Shown here in pieces: positions 53,116-61,222 of a DNA stretch of 64,000 nucleotides. Location of the stretch: assembly GCF_016595465.1 (NCBI RefSeq), contig NZ_JAENIK010000012.1, positions 62,001 to 126,000 on the forward strand. Reading direction: 5' to 3'. The notes under the pieces are model-generated. The model had not been told where the DNA came from, made no database searches, and saw only the letters and a program-made list of their open reading frames with translations. The stretch is from Luteolibacter yonseiensis (GTDB lineage: Bacteria > Verrucomicrobiota > Verrucomicrobiia > Verrucomicrobiales > Akkermansiaceae). Numbering within the stretch: position 1 is the first letter of the stretch; each line of letters begins with the position of its first letter. The position numbers and the translations under genes are program-made.

Positions 53116-55248
53116 TCATTCCAAGGCCTTGAGGTAGGCATTGCGGAGGGCGATGCTTTCAAGATTCTTCCGGTAGGTGAGGGGGGCCGTGTGCTCCGCC
53201 TTATCGCGGAGGATCAGGCTGTCGTTTTCCAGCGTTTCCAAGCGCGCCTGCTCGATGGAGATGCGGATGTCGAGAGCAGCGAGTGTCGCCTGAAGTTCTT
53301 CGGTGATTGCAGGAGAGGTCGATCGCATCAAATGCTCGCTCAGTTCCAAACGATCAGATCTTTTTATGTTTAAAGCATCCGATTGAATCGCAATTGCTGC
53401 CGCGGCCTGTGTGTAGTTGTTTTGATCCTCGTCGGCGACGAGGGAGGTCTCTTCGGCTTCCCTACGAGTGATTAAAGCTTTCGTATTGATTGTGGCGGCG
53501 GACCAGCGCTTTTGATTAAGTTTTAATGAATTTATGGATGTTTTTATATTTTCGTAAGCAGTAGTGGAAGAGGTGAGAAGTTTTTCGGAGGCTTCAACGT
53601 TGCCGCGGTTTTGAACGATCGTTTGTTCTGCGGGCTGAATCTTTGAGGAGGCTTCATTAACCAGTTTTCCGGCTTCTTCCGAAGTGGTCTGGGAAGCGGT
53701 AATTTGGGCTGTTTTATGCGCTTCAATCAATCGTTTGAGTTCGTTTTCTGACTCGCTGAGCGTATTTCTCGCCGCATCTCTGGCAGCGGTTTTTTCTGCG
53801 AGGTCTTTTTCGGATTCGGTGAGTTTTTGTTCCTGGTTGTTTATGGTTGAAGCGATTGTTTGAATTCGCGTCTCAATCAGTGAGGGGTTGTTTTTGATCT
53901 CGGTTAGCTTCTTTGAATCGGATGTTTGAAATGATTGTATGTTTCCGAGAGCGTCCCCGACAAACGCTTGTTTGCCTTCGAAATCAAGAGCGATGGCAGT
54001 GGGGAGGGCGGGGAGGTTTTGAACGAGATCGCGGGCGTGGCTGAAGTCCGGTTTCCAGAATTTGACCTTCATGTCGCGACCCGCGGAGACGGATGAGCCA
54101 TCGCGGGCGAAGGCGAATGCAGTGACGCCACCGGGATGGGCGTCGATTTTTTTCACCTCGCTCCCGCCGTTCATTTCCCAAAACCGGAGGGTGCCGTCTT
54201 CGGATGCGGTGGCGAGAATGTTGGAGTCCGCGCGAAAGGCGGTGGCGGAGATGGCGGCCTGATGGGCGCGCAGGCTGTGGAATTCATTTCCGGATTCGCT
54301 CTCCCAGACGAAAACCCCGCCATTGCGGTCTCCGCTGGCGAGGAGCACGCCGTCGGACGAAAGATCGAGCGCGGTGATCCAGTCGGTATGTTTCTTGATG
54401 GATTTGACCAGCTCCCCGGTGCCGGTATTCCAGATTTTCAGCAGCCGGGATGGACCGCCGGTGGCGACAATGTCGAATCCGGGCCGGATGTCGGCGGCGA
54501 GGATGCTGTCGAATTCCTTGGCAGCGGTGAGCAGTCGGCTGCCGTTCGTGATGTCAAAGGTGATGGTGACTCCGGATTTGCCCGGCACTCCGCCTCCGAC
54601 GATCAGGTAACGGCCGTCCGGAGTGAATGCCAGCGAGACAGGATCTCCTTCCGGAAAGGGGAGGATACCGGCAAGTTCGAGGCTGTCGGTATGGTAGAGC
54701 AGCACCTGGCGCTGCCCCGTGGCGGCCAGTAGCGGTGCCCAAGGAGAGCAGGCGAGCGCATGAACGGCCGCCGGGCGTGCGGTGATCACCGGTGGCTCGA
54801 GAAGCAGGTGCTCCGGCATGGGGGGCGGGCCGTCCGGTTTTGCGGCGGGATCGGACCGCAAGGTTGTTTCAAACTTGGGTTTGGACGCCTTGCGGGCCGA
54901 GGAGGATTTGTTTTCGAGAAGGCCTCCTTCTATCCAGCGTTTGAGGGTGTCGATCTGGGCGCTTGCCAGCTTGTCTCCCTCGGGCGGCATCTTCTTTTCG
55001 GAAGTATGCTGGACCGATCCCATGAGCATGCATCCCACGTCGCCCGGTTCGACGATTTTTCCACCGGATCCACCCTTCATCGAGGCCGCATAGGTGGAGA
55101 GATCCAGTCCGCCCTTGGCTTTGTCCGGATTGTGGCAGTTCAGGCAGGACTGCTGGAAAATCGGGAAAACGTGGTCGTCGTAGGTCGTCTTTTCCTGAGC
55201 GGAGGACCAGGAGGCGAGGGCGGTGAGGATGACGAGGGAACGAGGCAT
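53116..55248 (-). CDS. Planctomycete-type cytochrome c / WD40 / coiled-coil protein
   Basis: 710 residues with a signal peptide (LVILTALASWSSA). Residues about 20-115 are a PSCyt1-type haem domain: TTYDDHVFPIFQQSCLNCHN with CxxCH, then a Met-containing KMPPEGDKLASAQIDTLKRW. Residues about 160-450 form a WD40 beta-propeller (SILAADIRPGFDIVATGGPS, WITALDLSSDGVLLASGDRN, ISATAFRADSNILATASEDG). The last 250 residues are a long coiled coil (ESEKDLAEKTAARDAARNTL and on). That third is markedly AT-rich (18 GC of 60 at 53521-53580) compared with the front. Related proteins in PVC bacteria precede DUF1549/DUF1553 genes; here none follows. Periplasmic location and redox role are inferred. Confidence 0.88.
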   Translation of the reverse strand: MPRSLVILTALASWSSAQEKTTYDDHVFPIFQQSCLNCHNPDKAKGGLDLSTYAASMKGGSGGKIVEPGDVGCMLMGSVQHTSEKKMPPEGDKLASAQIDTLKRWIEGGLLENKSSSARKASKPKFETTLRSDPAAKPDGPPPMPEHLLLEPPVITARPAAVHALACSPWAPLLAATGQRQVLLYHTDSLELAGILPFPEGDPVSLAFTPDGRYLIVGGGVPGKSGVTITFDITNGSRLLTAAKEFDSILAADIRPGFDIVATGGPSRLLKIWNTGTGELVKSIKKHTDWITALDLSSDGVLLASGDRNGGVFVWESESGNEFHSLRAHQAAISATAFRADSNILATASEDGTLRFWEMNGGSEVKKIDAHPGGVTAFAFARDGSSVSAGRDMKVKFWKPDFSHARDLVQNLPALPTAIALDFEGKQAFVGDALGNIQSFQTSDSKKLTEIKNNPSLIETRIQTIASTINNQEQKLTESEKDLAEKTAARDAARNTLSESENELKRLIEAHKTAQITASQTTSEEAGKLVNEASSKIQPAEQTIVQNRGNVEASEKLLTSSTTAYENIKTSINSLKLNQKRWSAATINTKALITRREAEETSLVADEDQNNYTQAAAAIAIQSDALNIKRSDRLELSEHLMRSTSPAITEELQATLAALDIRISIEQARLETLENDSLILRDKAEHTAPLTYRKNLESIALRNAYLKALE

Positions 55249-55462
55249 TCAGGGAAATCGGACGGAGATTCCCGTGAATACGGATGGGCGGGGGGAGTGT
55301 TTACGAAAGAATTCTTTGACGGCTTGCCGGCACGCGAGTGGAACTCCTGTCGATCTGTCCGGCACGCGAGGGGGTTGAGAGCAGACGGGGTTGCCTGTTT
55401 GTCGTTGTCCTATGGTTTTTACCGTTGCAGCCGGGTCAGCCGGAGTCAGGCCCTCCGACGGG

Positions 55463-56266
55463 TCAGCGGGCGGGAGCTTCGGCAAAGGTCCGGGCCTGGT
55501 TCCGCTTCCCGACCTCTTCCGGCATCCAGGTCCAGGGATTCACGCCTTTCTGGGTGAAGACGGCGAGGCCGATGACGCCGACATTGCGGGTGTCGCCGTG
55601 GCGGAGATTCGCATAGGAGTTTGAAACGCTTGAAAACTTGAAAGCTGCGACCGTGCTGCCGCTGGTGCGGAATCCTTCGATTTCAAGCGTGCTTCCCGGA
55701 TTCACGATATAGCCGCGTTTGGAAAACGAGGCGGTCTTGCCGTCCATCACGTCCAAACCGTCCACGCTGGCGACGATTTCGAGGGCGGATTTCGAGCGGT
55801 TGCGGACGACGATGGTGTAGGTGGAGTTGGGGATGCCTTCGACGATGCGGCGTGGGTTGGTTTCGTAACTTGCAAATAGCCAGCCATTATAGCCCTCGTT
55901 GTAGCTGTCGAGAAACCCGGTACGTCCTTTCACACCCCACTCCACAAGTTCCCCCGCCGCGGTTTGCATTCCTTTGACGCGATAGGTTTCAGAGGTCATC
56001 GCCTTGATGCCCTTGCTGTCGTTGTAGTAAATGGCACTGATCCCCGCGGGTTTTGACGAAGCGCGGACAAAGGACTGATTGCCAAGGACGGACGTTTTTT
56101 CATTCCCCCAACCCGTAGCGAGGCCGGGACGGGCCTCTTCCCGGATGGAATCGGATTCGCCCGCGTTCCGTTGTCGGGCGGCCGAGGGGATGTTAGGGGA
56201 GGAACATGAAAAGAGGCCGGCCAAGGCGATGATCCCGGCTAGGAGGCGGGTGGGGTTGTGTTTCAT
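55463..56266 (-). CDS. lipoprotein of unknown function
   Basis: A 267-residue product with a lipobox (IIALAGLFSCSS, Cys21). The mature protein is beta-rich: SFVRASSKPAGISAIYYNDS, GWLFASYETNPRRIVEGIPN, then IVVRNRSKSALEIVASVDGL and VGVIGLAVFTQKGVNPW near the end. The pattern recalls a jelly-roll or DUF4397-like sandwich, but I do not recognise the family. It is divergent from blaI-like and shares the palindromic spacer with it, so BlaI may repress it. That would make it the target of the adjacent M56-type sensor-protease system. Confidence 0.75.
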   Translation of the reverse strand: MKHNPTRLLAGIIALAGLFSCSSPNIPSAARQRNAGESDSIREEARPGLATGWGNEKTSVLGNQSFVRASSKPAGISAIYYNDSKGIKAMTSETYRVKGMQTAAGELVEWGVKGRTGFLDSYNEGYNGWLFASYETNPRRIVEGIPNSTYTIVVRNRSKSALEIVASVDGLDVMDGKTASFSKRGYIVNPGSTLEIEGFRTSGSTVAAFKFSSVSNSYANLRHGDTRNVGVIGLAVFTQKGVNPWTWMPEEVGKRNQARTFAEAPAR

Positions 56267-56274
56267 AGTGCTGG

Positions 56275-56334
56275 AAAAACAGCATTTGGGAATCGGGCTG
56301 TCAAATTTAAATGCATTAAAAACAGCATTTAAAT
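56275..56334. promoter_or_regulatory. candidate BlaI/MecI-type operator region
   Basis: AAAAACAGCATTT occurs twice, at 56275-56287 and 56318-56330. ATTTAAATGC (56305-56314) mirrors GCATTTAAAT (56325-56334) perfectly. The region lies in the divergent spacer between the lipoprotein and the repressor, where a dimeric winged-helix repressor could control both, including itself. AT content is far above its surroundings. Confidence 0.65.
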
Positions 56335-56367
56335 TGCATATTTTCCAGCATCTGGAAGATTGGCCGC

Positions 56368-56745
56368 GTGAAACGATTGGAAGACGGGCAGATTTCGAGA
56401 AGGGAGCGGCAGGTGATGGACATCCTGTTCCGTCTGGGCAAGGCCACCGCCGAGGAGGTTATGAAGGAACTGCCGGACCCGCCGAGCTATTCGGCGGTGC
56501 GGGCGTTGCTGGTGACTCTGGAAGGGAAGGAGCTGGTGAAGCACTCCAAGGATTCCCGGCGTTACGTTTATGAACCGACAGTGCCGGAGAAGAAGGCCAA
56601 GCGCACGGCGCTCAAACAGCTCATCGCCACGTTTTTCGAAGGGAGCCCGGAAAAGCTCGTCGCGTCATTGCTGGATCCGCAGGACCAGAAACTGAGCGGC
56701 GAGGAGATCGACCGGATCAGAAAGCTGATCGATGGAAAGGAATGA
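56368..56745 (+). CDS. BlaI/MecI-family transcriptional repressor
   Basis: 125 residues starting at GTG 56368. The winged helix is typical of the family: ISRRERQVMDILFRLGKATA, EEVMKELPDPPSYSAVRALL, VTLEGKELVKHSKDSRRYVY. The C-terminal dimerisation part (RTALKQLIATFFEGSPEKLV, ASLLDPQDQKLSGEEIDRIR) contains the region that in BlaI is cut by the BlaR1 protease. It probably binds the palindromic spacer just upstream. Its stop overlaps the start of the next gene by ATGA. Confidence 0.93.
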   Translation: MKRLEDGQISRRERQVMDILFRLGKATAEEVMKELPDPPSYSAVRALLVTLEGKELVKHSKDSRRYVYEPTVPEKKAKRTALKQLIATFFEGSPEKLVASLLDPQDQKLSGEEIDRIRKLIDGKE

Positions 56746-57194
56746 TCACCATCGGTTCCATCTCCCGGGCCACCGCTTCCGAGGCATTCCCTTTCCTGGC
56801 TGAGAAATTCCCGGGACGGAGGAACGCGATCAAGGACTTCACCCATCTGGCTCCGGATTTCGTTTTTTGGATTTATCCGGATGGAACGCTATACGATGCG
56901 AAGGATGCCCATCGCAAGAATGTGCCGAAGGGGTATGAACACATCCTCAAGGATGAGCCGGACTACGGCGGTTTTTTGCGGGGCCGCGTGGCTTCCAACT
57001 TCGGTGACCAGTTGATCGTGATCTATTGCCGGCCGGAAGCTCTGGCCACGGATCGGCTGAAGATGGAGCAGTTTCTCGACGGCATTTCACAACTGCCTGT
57101 TCCTCATGCGGCGGACGCGCTGGTGATCAGTGACAATGCCGACATCTACGGGCTTGTCGCGGACATCGAATCCCGACTGGAACAAATTGAATAA
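56742..57194 (+). CDS. unknown protein between blaI and M56 peptidase genes
   Basis: A 150-residue cytoplasmic-looking protein without recognised family. Segments include PFLAEKFPGRRNAIKDFTHL, APDFVFWIYPDGTLYDAKDA, GGFLRGRVASNFGDQLIVIY and LVADIESRLEQIE. The mixed alpha/beta order and central aromatic strands suggest a small compact domain. It overlaps blaI by four bases (ATGA) and precedes the peptidase gene by 38 bases, so it is probably an additional part of the signalling unit, for example a sensor-linked or substrate protein. Confidence 0.8.
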   Translation: MITIGSISRATASEAFPFLAEKFPGRRNAIKDFTHLAPDFVFWIYPDGTLYDAKDAHRKNVPKGYEHILKDEPDYGGFLRGRVASNFGDQLIVIYCRPEALATDRLKMEQFLDGISQLPVPHAADALVISDNADIYGLVADIESRLEQIE

Positions 57195-57232
57195 AACAGA
57201 CCATCAACCCGTCATTCCCTGATCTGTAGATC

Positions 57233-58126
57233 ATGATAGCGATTCTCAGCTTCTCCACCATTGCCGCGCTGTTGGTGTTTGCCACCGGTAGGCGGGATCA
57301 GGCACGGGATCCGAGGCTTACCGTGCTTGTGCTGGGATTGCTGGCGGTTTTTCCCGTGTTGTGGCTTTTGCTGCCGAAATACAGTGTTCCGTTGGAGGTA
57401 TCCGCAGGTGGTGGTGAGGCGGGGTTCCCGTGGATGAAGCTGCTGTTCTCGCTGTGGGCGGGAGGGTTTTTGATCAAGTCGGTGCAACTGGTGGTCGCGG
57501 CGTGGGAGATTTCGCGGTGGCGGCGACGCTCGGTGCTCATCAGCCGGCAGGATGGAGTGGAGATCCGGCGGCTCGATGGCCTGCGCGGACCAGTGGCTGC
57601 GGGGGTGTTTCGTCCGGTGGTGTTCGTTCCGGAAGCTTGGGACGGGTGGTCGGATGATTGCCGACGGATGGTACTGGAACACGAAATGGCGCATCATACC
57701 CGGCGTGATCCGCTGTGGCGCTGGATTGCTGAAATCTCCTGTGCTGTCAATGGAGGGAATCCGCTCGTGGGCTGGATCGCCCGGAGGCTGACGATGCAAT
57801 GCGAGGTGGCGTGCGATGCGGCGGTGTTGAAAAATGGTGTTCCTGCCAAGGATTACGCGCATCTTCTGTGTGATTTCGCGGAGAAGCGGGCATCGGGAAA
57901 GCTCGCGCTTTCGATGTCCACGTCCTCCTCATTGGAAGATCGGGTCCGACGGCTGATGATACCCCGCCGGCAACTCGGGGCGGCTGGCATTTTCACCCTG
58001 GTGGCACTTGCGGTGATCGTCGCGGGTGGCCTCGCAATTTTCACCGCCGCGCCTGAAGCATCCCCGGTGACTTCAGACGAGGTCGAACTGAGATGGTCGG
58101 CGAATCCTTTTCCGGGCGGAAACTGA
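57233..58126 (+). CDS. M56-family (BlaR1-like) membrane metallopeptidase, minimal
   Basis: 297 residues with an N-terminal pair of transmembrane helices (residues 2-18 and 29-48), another near 68-90 and one near 250-270. The M56 zinc site is VLEHEMAHHTRRDP (HExxH at 150-154) with a third ligand in CEVACDAAVL. BlaR1-type proteins cleave BlaI after a signal. This one lacks the C-terminal penicillin-binding sensor domain; after the last helix only about 30 residues remain (AAPEASPVTSDEVELRWSAN). A different input, perhaps the lipoprotein or the 150-residue protein, must trigger it. Confidence 0.88.
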   Translation: MIAILSFSTIAALLVFATGRRDQARDPRLTVLVLGLLAVFPVLWLLLPKYSVPLEVSAGGGEAGFPWMKLLFSLWAGGFLIKSVQLVVAAWEISRWRRRSVLISRQDGVEIRRLDGLRGPVAAGVFRPVVFVPEAWDGWSDDCRRMVLEHEMAHHTRRDPLWRWIAEISCAVNGGNPLVGWIARRLTMQCEVACDAAVLKNGVPAKDYAHLLCDFAEKRASGKLALSMSTSSSLEDRVRRLMIPRRQLGAAGIFTLVALAVIVAGGLAIFTAAPEASPVTSDEVELRWSANPFPGGN

Positions 58127-58131
58127 ACCAA

Positions 58132-58557
58132 TCACGCGTGTCCTTCTTCCGCGTCCATGACGTCGAAGAAGGTCTGGATGTCGTCACGGTCGGCGAATCC
58201 GGCCTCGGCCTTGGATTTCTCGAAACCGGTTGTCGCCGGATCACGCCAACCGCGTTTGGTGAGGAATGCGTTCCAGACCTCGATCTGCTCGGCGCTGGGC
58301 TGTTGTCCGTGTTTGAAACACCAGTCCAATATCTCGTCGTCGCTGCCGCCCTCGAGCACGCGTCCGCTCAGCGCTTCAAAGTCCACTCCGAGGAACTTGC
58401 ACAGGCGGTCATCGAAGGTGCGGTTGCCCGGGACGATTCCGACGTGGTAACCTTCCGGCAATTTCCCTTCGGCATTCAGCCGGATCTTGTCAATGACGCG
58501 GGCGAGAACGACGATGCCGCCGGTCTGGTGGCGGGGGCTGCGGATGGGGAAACTCAT
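58132..58557 (-). CDS. DUF5069 protein, short form
   Basis: The ATG at 58557 gives 141 residues: MSFPIRSPRHQTGGIVVLAR, VIDKIRLNAEGKLPEGYHVG, then FDDRLCKFLGVDFEALSGRV and ILDWCFKHGQQPSAEQIEVW. This is the common DUF5069 form; the other copy at 51289 has extra N-terminal helices. Function is unknown. It converges on the M56 peptidase gene with a five-base gap and lies divergent from the TetR gene. Confidence 0.85.
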   Translation of the reverse strand: MSFPIRSPRHQTGGIVVLARVIDKIRLNAEGKLPEGYHVGIVPGNRTFDDRLCKFLGVDFEALSGRVLEGGSDDEILDWCFKHGQQPSAEQIEVWNAFLTKRGWRDPATTGFEKSKAEAGFADRDDIQTFFDVMDAEEGHA

Positions 58558-58716
58558 TGGGAAAATGGTTAAGTTTGCTGAATTGTGGACTGAAGGATAA
58601 CCGGCCTCCCGATCTTCTGACAATCCTTATTCCATAGGGGAAAAGGCGGTGTGTTCGGGAATGATTGAATCGTTCGTTTGACATCGCTGTTTCATCCGCT
58701 TGAGTCGGCACCGCCC

Positions 58717-59478
58717 ATGCGTGAAATGACCATTCCCGAGTCCGGATCCAAAAGGAAATTGCTTGATGCCGCCGAGCTGCTGTTTGCCGAAAAAGGATTC
58801 GAAGCCGTTTCCGTCCGCGACATCACCCAATACGCGAAAACGAACGTCGCCGCGGTGAATTACCATTTCGGCAGCCGCGACAATCTGGTGGCCCTTGTCA
58901 TGATGCGCTACATGACGCCGGTCACCGAGGAGCGGATCGAGCGCCTTAACACGCTTGAGAAACAATGGGGGAAAAAAGCCATTCCATTGGAGGAGATCAT
59001 CGACGCGCTGGTGCGCCCGCTTGTCGGACAGGTGAAGAAATCCGAACTCGCCGAACGTTTGTTTTACAAGCTGACGGGCCGGATCTGCGCGGAGCAGGGC
59101 AATGGCCTGCCGCTTCAGGTCGAGGAGCAATTCCGCCAGTCCGGTGAACGGTTCAGCAAGGCGTTTGCGAAAGCCCTGCCCACCGTGCCGATGGAGGAGC
59201 TCGCGTGGCGCATTCATTTTGTCATCGGCGGCATGATCCACATGCTGACGCATCAGGAAATCCTTTCGCGCGTGAGCGGAGGTGTCTCGGGGGCGCCGTC
59301 GATGGAGGTCACTCTCAGCCGCTTCATCCGTTTCGCCGCCGCGGGATTGCGCGAGGGGACCCAGAAAGCTGGGGTGACCAAGGGTGAACCGGCCGAACCG
59401 GTGGCGGAGTCTGTGCCGGAAATCGAGGAAGAGATCGAAGAGGAAGTCGACGACTCACAAGGGATGTTCAATTTTTGA
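58717..59478 (+). CDS. TetR/AcrR-family transcriptional regulator
   Basis: I choose ATG 58717 (253 residues); a TTG at 58678 is a weaker alternative. The N-terminal HTH is classical: KRKLLDAAELLFAEKGFEAV, SVRDITQYAKTNVAAVNYHF, GSRDNLVALVMMRYM. The ligand-binding part is helical. After residue about 220 the tail becomes acidic and disordered (EPVAESVPEIEEEIEEEVDD), ending SQGMFNF. The target is unknown; no transporter or enzyme is divergent except DUF5069. The acidic tail is unusual for the family. Confidence 0.9.
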   Translation: MREMTIPESGSKRKLLDAAELLFAEKGFEAVSVRDITQYAKTNVAAVNYHFGSRDNLVALVMMRYMTPVTEERIERLNTLEKQWGKKAIPLEEIIDALVRPLVGQVKKSELAERLFYKLTGRICAEQGNGLPLQVEEQFRQSGERFSKAFAKALPTVPMEELAWRIHFVIGGMIHMLTHQEILSRVSGGVSGAPSMEVTLSRFIRFAAAGLREGTQKAGVTKGEPAEPVAESVPEIEEEIEEEVDDSQGMFNF

Positions 59479-59520
59479 GCGATGCCGGAGGGGGAGCTCC
59501 GGAGGGAGGGCTCCCGACCG

Positions 59521-60144
59521 CTACGCGTCGAACAGCGCGCGCAACTCCTTTTCGATCGCCACAGCCGCTTCAGCGACGGTGATTTCCCGACCAGCCTCGT
59601 CGGCCAGGCAACTCATGCTCACGCCATCGATTCCACAAGGGGTGATGGCGAAGAACGGCGGGAGGCTTTCCTTTGTGATGTTGATGGCGAAGCCGTGCAT
59701 GCTGATCCATTTCCTGACTCCCACGCCGATGGAGGCGAGCTTGCGGTTTTCCACCCAGACTCCGGTCAATCCCTCGCGTCGTCCCGCATCGACTCCGAAC
59801 CGGTGGCAAGCCCGGATGAGAGCGTCCTCCAGCTTGCGCAGGTGCTCGTGCAGGTCCTTGCCGCGCGAGGTGAGATCGAGAATGGGATAGCCGACGAGCT
59901 GTCCGGGGCCGTGGAAGGTGGCTTGGCCGCCGCGGTTGATTTCGTGGACGGGGTAGGGGAGCGAGTTCGGGTTCCGCAGAGATGATTGGTCGCGCAGGCG
60001 CCCGATGGTGTAAACGGGCTCGTGCTCCAGAAGGAAGATCGTGTCCCGGCCCGAGCCGTCGAGGATGGAGGCGACCTGGGTCTCCTGAAGGCGGAGGCCG
60101 TCTTCGTATCCGATGGGGGCGGGGAGGTGGATGATTTCTAACAT
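59521..60144 (-). CDS. lipB: octanoyl-(acyl-carrier-protein):protein transferase
   Basis: 207 residues with the LipB signatures EINRGGQATFHGPGQLVGYP, the catalytic lysine Lys135 in VENRKLASIGVGVRKWISMH and the acyl-thioester cysteine Cys170 in AITPCGIDGVSMSCL. It transfers octanoate from ACP to lipoyl domains, the first step of lipoate attachment; LipA would follow but is absent here. It lies two bases downstream of ruvC on the same strand. Confidence 0.96.
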   Translation of the reverse strand: MLEIIHLPAPIGYEDGLRLQETQVASILDGSGRDTIFLLEHEPVYTIGRLRDQSSLRNPNSLPYPVHEINRGGQATFHGPGQLVGYPILDLTSRGKDLHEHLRKLEDALIRACHRFGVDAGRREGLTGVWVENRKLASIGVGVRKWISMHGFAINITKESLPPFFAITPCGIDGVSMSCLADEAGREITVAEAAVAIEKELRALFDA

Positions 60145-60146
60145 GA

Positions 60147-60650
60147 TCAGACGAGGCGGCGTTCGAGGAGTTTTGCTTTGAGCGGATCGGAAGCCTGCAG
60201 GTGGGCCATTCCAATGGCGAGGGCGTCCGCCGCGTCCGCTGGCGGGGTTTCGGAAAGACCGAGAATGGCGCGGACCATGAAGGCGACCTGTTTCTTATCG
60301 GCGTTGCCATTGCCGACCACGGCCATCTTCACCTTTTTCGGAGAATATTCGTAAACCTTGAGCCCGTGGTCGGCGGCGGCGATGAGGGCTGCGGCGCGCG
60401 CGGCTCCCATGGAGATGGCGGTCTGGTGGGATTGGACATAGATGATCCCCTCGACGGCGATCTCGTCCGGTTGGAACTTCGTGATGATGTTCACCAGATG
60501 AGTGCGGATCGCCGACAACGCGGCGGATTGGGCGATGGCTTTCGGGATGGAAATGACGTCGAAGGCGAGCACCGTCGGCTTGCGCGGATCCCCCTCAAGC
60601 ACGGCGTAGCCGGTGTTGCGGACGGCGGGATCGATGGAGAGGATGCGCAT
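60147..60650 (-). CDS. ruvC: crossover junction endodeoxyribonuclease RuvC
   Basis: 167 residues. The catalytic acids are Asp7 (MRILSIDPAVRNTGYA), Glu67 (DEIAVEGIIYVQSHQTAI) and the two aspartates in PADAADALAIGMAHLQ near residues 138-141. RuvC resolves Holliday junctions with RuvAB. The YSPKKVKMAVVGNGNADKKQ segment is the normal DNA-contacting region. It is two bases upstream of lipB and downstream of a toxin-antitoxin pair. Confidence 0.96.
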   Translation of the reverse strand: MRILSIDPAVRNTGYAVLEGDPRKPTVLAFDVISIPKAIAQSAALSAIRTHLVNIITKFQPDEIAVEGIIYVQSHQTAISMGAARAAALIAAADHGLKVYEYSPKKVKMAVVGNGNADKKQVAFMVRAILGLSETPPADAADALAIGMAHLQASDPLKAKLLERRLV

Positions 60651-60674
60651 GGGATATTGTTTGAGAAATCCGGG

Positions 60675-60977
60675 TCAGGCCAGGTCATCGAGTGTCCGGG
60701 TGATCCATTCCGGATTGCGACGCAGGTCTAAAACAGCGTTCACAAATATGGAATCTGCGGAAACGCTGTAGTAGATGCCATAGGGAAAACGCTTCGAAAG
60801 GAGGCGGTGGAAGCTTCCGAAATGTATCGCATGGATGCCCCCATACAATTGGAGCGAATCAATCTCTGAATAGAGCGTTTCCAAAAAGCAGTCTCCAAGT
60901 CCGCTTTCCCGGGATTCGTAGAAATGGAATCCGCTCCTCAGATCGGCAAGGGCGGAGGGCTGAATCGAAATCCTCAC
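60675..60977 (-). CDS. RelE/ParE-family toxin
   Basis: A 100-residue protein with the ParE/RelE fold order: MRISIQPSALADLRSGFHFY, ESRESGLGDCFLETLYSEID, SKRFPYGIYYSVSADSIFVN and AVLDLRRNPEWI. ParE toxins poison gyrase; RelE relatives cleave mRNA; the branch here with LRRNPEW is nearer ParE. The start overlaps the antitoxin stop by four bases. Adjacent housekeeping genes (ruvC, lipB) suggest chromosomal insertion rather than a plasmid. Confidence 0.9.
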   Translation of the reverse strand: MRISIQPSALADLRSGFHFYESRESGLGDCFLETLYSEIDSLQLYGGIHAIHFGSFHRLLSKRFPYGIYYSVSADSIFVNAVLDLRRNPEWITRTLDDLA

Positions 60978-61192
60978 CGTAACTCGTCACGGAGTAGTTT
61001 TTTGGCCATTTCCCAATCGAGGTAGGTTTCCTCACCGGACGAAATCAGGCGGGTCCTCTCCGCAAGCACTTCGCCGTGCCAGTCCGGGGATGGGACATCA
61101 TTCTCGCCGTTTGACAGATCATGCCAGAGATTTTCCATGAGCCTCAGTTTCTCCGAGGTGGTCATTCGTCCCAAATCCAAGGTCACTGCCAT
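60974..61192 (-). CDS. addiction-module antitoxin (TIGR02574 type)
   Basis: 72 residues: an N-terminal MTTSEKLRLMENLWHDLSNG helix pair and a C-terminal toxin-binding segment with the family pattern DWHGEVLAERTRLISSGEET and DWEMAKKLLRDELR. These small antitoxins lack an obvious DNA-binding domain and pair with RelE/ParE toxins. The gene precedes the toxin, as usual, with a four-base overlap. Confidence 0.9.
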   Translation of the reverse strand: MAVTLDLGRMTTSEKLRLMENLWHDLSNGENDVPSPDWHGEVLAERTRLISSGEETYLDWEMAKKLLRDELR

Positions 61193-61222
61193 GCTTGATT
61201 CCTACCCGAACCAGGCTGAAAA

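Noticed and set aside
60675-61192. Mobile-element or prophage boundary around the toxin-antitoxin genes
   Set aside because: No integrase, transposase, attachment repeat or phage gene nearby.
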